Source: Amphiduros pacificus
Taxonomy: Eukaryota > Annelida > Polychaeta > Phyllodocida > Hesionidae
Length of the DNA: 64,000 bases
Direction: 5' to 3'
Assembly (NCBI GenBank): GCA_949316495.1
Contig: OX439010.1
Span: forward strand, 24,805,766-24,869,765
The position numbers and the translations under genes were made by a program. The notes beneath the pieces are model-generated. The model was not told where the DNA came from, ran no database searches, and was given only the letters and a program-made list of their open reading frames with translations. Below are positions 58,730-64,000 of the stretch, in pieces. Position 1 is the stretch's first letter, and each line of letters starts with the position of its first letter.

Positions 58730-61339
58730 ACAAATCACGTCATTCTGGACGCTCACAACAGAGCTGGACGCTATACCGCTTCTTTCTGGACGCTATATCG
58801 CTTCTTTCTGGACGCTTGCAACATATCTGGACACTTTCCAACGCAGTGGTGCTCCCGGGGTGGTGCTTCTGACGTCATATGATGCTTCTCCCTCTGCGTT
58901 TCCATTTTGAGATATCATGACTAAAGGAAATACAGTGACATTGGTCAAAACTGCAACAGTTAATCGCTGGAGGTCTAGTTCAAACTTCAAAATGATGGAT
59001 TGTGCGTGGTGTTTCTGGGAACAGTGGATTTCATGTTTATTTTGGCCTACGGTCAACAATGGCCGGACTGAACTTGTTTTCTTTAATCTTCATATATCAA
59101 CTATAGCATCTAAATATTCAAGAAAATAACACCATCATAAGTTACCTATATGAAAATATGATCACCTGAAACTGAACTTTTCTGAGATTATGTGCCCCAC
59201 TTTACGATTGCACAACAAGAAGTAATCGCCGGGCTGGGAGCACCAATATTTCTCTAAAAATGTTCAAGATTTATTGTGAAATTTACACCATCATAATTTG
59301 CACACTGATATCTACTAATGAAATTTGTTAAATCTTTGAATGATTTTGATGCGGTTTTAATGACTTTTGTGAGAAGTAAAAGACTCGTTATAAAATAGAA
59401 TCACCCAGCTTGGTTCCGAATTGGTTCAGGACAGTGCTATTACGTCACACCATCCAGATATGCTGCGATTTCAGTTCAGAATGGTTCAAAGCTTTCCCAA
59501 CCCTGTCTATAGTAAACTTAAATATGTTATTATGTTTGTGTAGATATGCCTTTAATATACCAATTTATAAGATTAATGCTGAATACCTTAAATTATGGAA
59601 AGTATGTTATCATAATATCATAAATTGAAAAGAATAAAAAATACTCAGTATGCCTAAAATGTTGCAGAAATACTAACTTCGACACATTAACTGAGTTCAC
59701 AGTATGATAATATCATATTTCAGAAAACACAATATTCAACACAGATTTCTTGTGTCTTCCTGAATGTAAGTGAAACATCTAGAGCCATGGGTGATATCAA
59801 GACTTTACACACGATATAGATTTGTCACACATTGTTTTACAACCATGAATTCTGACTTGTTCTTTAAATATTAAAATGTTAACGCCCTGTCCAAAAGAGT
59901 AACCCCGAGTGAAATAATAAAAAAGCAATAAGGTTTTTCAAGATTGATATCAAATTGCCATATCGCTATCTGAACATATCAAAATGGACACTTTTATCTC
60001 GAATCGTTAAATTTTATCTGGTGTTTAACGTTTAAAGATTACGAGTGCTAATTGTAGTTATGGTTTATGAGTGAGGCAAATTCACGTTGGTTTATATAAA
60101 CTGCTGTATAACCAGTGCAGAATACAGGGAAGGTGACAAAAATGAAACATGAAAGAAACATTTTGAAATACTTGGGCATATTTATATGGTCAGTAAAGAC
60201 GCACATATCAAATAGGACCACGCATGAGTTCATCCCTAATTTTTTCATCCGTGTCAACATCGCATATGTCGTAAACAATGTCGCAAACATTGACCCTACT
60301 TTATGATTTATCATTACAATATCAACTTAAGCATGACCATGTGTCTATTGATCAATTAAAATGTATTTGGCTTTGCGATAATAATTGAGGTTTAGTGCAT
60401 GTTCTTTCACATGCGCTAACAGAGTGTGTCCAACTCTATCATATCATGCATTCAAATTTAGGAGAAATAACTGCAAACTTTGTATAGCTGTCAGTGGATA
60501 CAAACTTATTTAAGACTTCTAACAAAAGCAAACTATGGAAACACAAGAAACACATATAAACATATAAACTGATCAGAGGGTCTGATGAACTTGCTCAACC
60601 ACTCCTCACCTTCTGCTGGATATGCCCCTAAATGTTGAATAGTTCTCACCGGAGTAAATATTTTGAGAGGTTGCTAGACATTTACACCATGACTTTGTGC
60701 GCAGTATTAAATACGTTTTCATGCAGAACCTATTTTAACAATTTGGTAAATCTGACATTATGAATGTAGAATATAGAACATTTATTTATTTAGGTAATTC
60801 AGATGTGGGTGACTGGTGCATTGCATTTTCTTGTACTTTAAAGAGTTACATATTCCAATATGCATATTCTTAATTACATTCATATTCTCAATTTCCATTG
60901 CCTGAACACATTGCCCTTCAATATTTAAAGATTCTTGGGACTTCCCCTTTACTTTCACATTTTTATGCCATAAAATGTGCTTCAGTTTCAGTCAGTCCAA
61001 GCGTCACAAGATTGAAAATTAATAATTCTTTCCACTATTGTGGAAAAAGGCCGACTGGCAGTTGAAATTCAAACAAAATAGGTATTTATTTACAGGACAG
61101 AAGTATTGTTAAAGGAACCTGATTTACAGATATGTCACAAAGACAAAGCATTTAATTTTCTTCGTGAATTTTATTAACGAAATAGGTCAAAGAAAAAGAA
61201 ATAAAACAAGATTTATAAAAATTGCTCAAACAGTAATGGTATCTATAGAAGGAAAAAAATGTTTTGCTGCAGATTTGAGACATTAATTTCTCAATACAAA
61301 ATTGATTACAGTCAAGCTCCAATGAAATCTATCCTCAAT
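58730..61339. other. Intergenic DNA, 2.6 kb
   Basis: 58741-58820 has three short GGACGCTATAYCGCTTCTTTCT-like copies. Beyond that no gene, RNA or element was recognised. Confidence 0.5.
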
Positions 61340-61571
61340 ATTGGCCAATCACACGAGAAAGAAGAGAGATTCTACATTAATATTAAGTTTATCAAATGTT
61401 AAAGTTCAGGATACACATATGCAAATAAGGTCCTTTGGCATTGATGATAAATGATCAGTTTTAGACTCAATATGATTGGCTGAATTGTGTCAAATCAGTC
61501 AGGGTAAGTTGGATTGTGTTGAGCGTCACCATGGAAGTTACCGTTGACCTGGAGACCGGACAGCTATAAAA
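61340..61571 (+). promoter_or_regulatory. Promoter of the secreted-protein gene
   Basis: TATAAAA at 61565-61571. Upstream are a palindromic ATTGGCCAAT (61340-61349) and ATTGG (61475-61479), both CCAAT-type sites. Transcription would start about 61595. A first untranslated exon would end at 61729 before a consensus GTAAGT donor. Confidence 0.65.
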
Positions 61572-61830
61572 CCACTGTTATTACAAGACCCTGTGGACAT
61601 TTACAAGGAAAAACAGAAGGACAGGGGAACTACATCAATAGTTTCAATAATATCATCTTTAATAATAGTGTTACATCAAAGACACAAGGAAAAGGGACAA
61701 CCAAGATTTACAAACGGAGATAACACCAAGTAAGTAAAAGTTAGATACAAATGGTTTATGAGTGAGAGCGCCGTCTTAAATCGTTCTATGTTGCCCAGCT
61801 TTTCATATTCTTCTGTAATATTTTACAGGA

Positions 61831-62815
61831 ATGAGGCATTTCGTCCTTCCTTGTGCTATAGCACTGATCATCTTATCAGGTATGTTTTACATTGCTTTAT
61901 ATGAACACCTTGACGTGCTTTTTTCAATAAGAGAAATCACCACTCTTAAAAGAATAAATCAGCCAATCAGCTATATTTTCAATCATATCTTATTTTCAAC
62001 TATATTTTGGTTGATTTTCCTTATCAAGATGTCATAATAACGCACTGGGGGCTCAAAAGGTGGATGATTTCTCTTAATGACCTCATTCATGTTTCAAGTT
62101 ATAAATGTATTTCAAAAAAATACAATATTATATCCTTCTCGGATTATAACTTAAACTTAATTTCAATCTGACTAATGTTCGTAGTTCAATAAGATATGTT
62201 AAAGGTTTTTGTTTGAATATACAGAACGATAGAATAATAAAAAATAGATACAGTATGACTGTTATATCGAGTACAGAGCAAAATTAATGTAGCCCTAATT
62301 AAAGAACAAAAAACAAAAAAAACATTTCTTATATTGACTGATAATTGATATATATTTTCAGTGCTGACCGCCACCTCCCAAGCAAGTAAGTGGAAGGTTG
62401 ACGACTTCAACAATCCTCTCAACAATTCACATCTTGTTAATTAACAATCAATATAGTCACCTTAATCCTAAATGATTAAAACAAAAGAAGAATGATCAAA
62501 AGGTTTACAACTAACAGTTTAATTCTTATCAAGATGGATTAAATCATGTAATGTGATCACTTGACATAATATGAATGATAATAACAATTACCAGCAAAGG
62601 TTTCATTTCATAGCTGAGCTGTGTACTGAAGAAACTGCTTACCATCTTTTGATAACAAATCAATTTGTGAGCTGATGTTTATTATTTTCAAACAGAATGC
62701 GGGCCTTCAGATGTCCCGTCTATTCCCCACTGTCAGGAGTGTGAGAATCCGGGCACGCAATGTTTGGCGTGTCTCCCGGGCCGCGTGGCCAGCAAAGACA
62801 TGTCTAAATGCCTGG
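61831..62815 (+). CDS. Small secreted cysteine-rich protein, 5' part of gene
   Basis: Coding exons 61831-61879 (in an exon starting 61829), 62362-62385 (24 nt) and 62696-62815, plus an untranslated exon ending at 61729. All junctions are GT-AG (acceptors TTTTACAG, ATTTTCAG, TCAAACAG; donors GTATGT, GTAAGT, GTAAGA) and phases agree (1, 1, 1). The protein starts MRHFVLPCAIALIILS-VLTATSQA, a signal peptide with likely cleavage after SQA, then KCGPSD, HCQECENPGTQCLACLPGR and MSKCL: seven cysteines in a C-X2-C-X6-C-X2-C core as in furin-like/TNFR/EGF-type modules. The family is not recognised. The last donor shows that more exons follow. Confidence 0.82.
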
Positions 62816-63784
62816 GTAAGAAACCGTACAATTTGAATGGAAAACACATTGATTGTAAAATATGAATCAGTATTTGAATATAGAGACATTATTCATCAAT
62901 TAGAATCAGAATCTGAATATAGAAACATTATTTATTAAATAGAACCGCTCTCTGAATATCGGACCTCTGTTTTATTAAATAGATCTATTGAACAATCTCT
63001 GAATATAGAACTTTGATTTATATGAGGATATTAATTTTATTGTTTGGGTATGATTTACTCAAAAGGCCAAAAGCTTGCAAAGCTGGAAAAATAACAAATT
63101 AAGTGATGAAAAATTGAAATATTTACTGAAGCTCTGAAGCAATGGCATTGCATCATGCGTATCGCTTATCTTAATTTCTGTAGTTACATAGACACCATTC
63201 TATAGTCACATAATTCCGTTTATCACATAGACTTCTATTATTTGTCACATAAACTTCTATCATTTGTCACACAGTTTTTTATCATTTGTCAAATAGATCT
63301 CATTGTGTAGTCACATAAATATCACATTGTAATCAAGATGTCTGTGCAGAGCTTAACTCAGATTTGAAATTAAATTTGAAACAATTCTAATTGGAACATA
63401 TCCATGTGAAATTATTATGTCAATACGTTAACACGTTAAAACCTAAGAATTCCGATGACCAATGGTCGTATAGTTGCAAGTCTTACATCTGGGATTGTGC
63501 AGTTATTTTGACAGACGAAGGCTATCAATAATGACATTTTTATTTGTACTCAAATAGGAGTCGGCGTTTGGAGATCGGTTTGGGTGTTTTATCTCTTTTA
63601 TCCAGTACGGATAATCATGTCTGACTATGAGATCGACGCCTTATTCTTTATTAAAGGAGCTAATGGGTTCTTTTTTAATATTACCAATATTATCAAATGT
63701 CCCCTGCAGCAAAGTATTGATACTGTATATGTTTAGTTCTATCGGAATTACACACGTAGCACATATGAATATGATTTTTGTTAG
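62816..63784 (+). other. Presumed intron of the secreted-protein gene
   Basis: AT-rich. 63190-63310 holds loose tandem copies of a GTCACATAGACTTCTAT-like unit. No exon recognised. Confidence 0.45.
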
Positions 63785-63868
63785 TTCTAACTGGGGGCAC
63801 ATGTGAGCATGATAGTGATTTCTGCGCAGACGGTCACTCTTTGACACAATATTCATATATGTGTGTGG
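63785..63868 (+). CDS. Candidate further exon (phase-compatible)
   Basis: After a TTGTTAG acceptor the frame, taken in the phase required by the exon ending at 62815, reads LTGGTCEHDSDFCADG and QYSYMCV: three cysteines, in keeping with the upstream protein. The pyrimidine tract is poor and no good donor is present before the repeat-like sequence at 63869, so this is only a candidate. Confidence 0.3.
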
Positions 63869-64000
63869 CAGTGGCGGATCCAGGCGAGGGGCTTTGGGGG
63901 TCTGTGGCTGGGGGAGGGGGTTGGGGTTGGGGAATGGAGCCCCTTACTTTATGGGACTGGAGCCCCTTAACTTAGCACATTTGAGCTCCCGGGGTAGAAA
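63869..64000. mobile_element. Possible DNA-transposon end
   Basis: Starts CAGTGGCGGATCCAGG followed by G-rich sequence, then short near-copies of GGAGCCCCTTA. CAGTGGCGGATCCAGG-type starts are common at ends of hAT-like non-autonomous elements in invertebrates. The other end is outside the window, so this cannot be confirmed. Confidence 0.35.

Noticed and set aside
57407-58882. Two long genes in opposite strands over the 15-bp array
   Set aside because: Explained by a stop-free 15-bp unit; kept as a finding but not annotated as genes.

Overview
The window looks like repeat-rich, AT-rich genomic DNA from a bilaterian animal, most likely a marine invertebrate. The evidence is host genes split by GT-AG introns, several clades of non-LTR retrotransposon (LINE), a tRNA-derived SINE family, foldback and MITE-like DNA elements, and a long satellite. 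I cannot name the species; a lophotrochozoan or a basal deuterostome are both possible. I saw no bacterial gene, CRISPR array, rRNA or functional tRNA, and no recognisable LTR element or virus copy.

Layout. 1-11189 is one block of 63-bp satellite that runs off the left edge and has internal segmental duplications. 11190-27210 is mainly dead or dying LINEs: a plus-strand L2/CR1-like fragment (13174-14430), a long minus-strand L2/CR1-like element (16304-21430) whose 5' part carries a chromodomain ORF, and a plus-strand LINE (21804-23095 and 26850-27207) split by a minus-strand LINE (23096-26849) that still has an uninterrupted 1145-codon ORF.

28399-34619 is a complete four-exon gene for cyclophilin A (PPIA-like peptidyl-prolyl isomerase, 164 residues). 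Its 4.7-kb first intron holds a 40-bp minisatellite and an RNase H-bearing LINE interrupted by a SINE. A 26-bp minisatellite and a 650-bp TTA-flanked MITE lie just downstream.

37629-44020 holds a second, longer relative of the L2/CR1-like LINE and a small third fragment. 44070-57180 has no recognised host gene. It contains inverted-repeat elements: 46531-47486, 50607-52410, 52765-53035, 53539-54108, 54317-55195 and 55192-57176. 57446-58729 is a 15-bp minisatellite that happens to be open on both strands.

The right end (61565-62815 and beyond) is the 5' part of a host gene for a small secreted cysteine-rich protein: a TATA box, an untranslated first exon, a signal peptide split over two exons (one only 24 nt long) and a cysteine-rich exon. 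The gene probably continues past the window.

Only two host genes are supported in 64 kb. The two most unusual signals are the chromodomain ORF at the head of the LINE near 21 kb and the nested palindromes near 54.3-55.2 kb.
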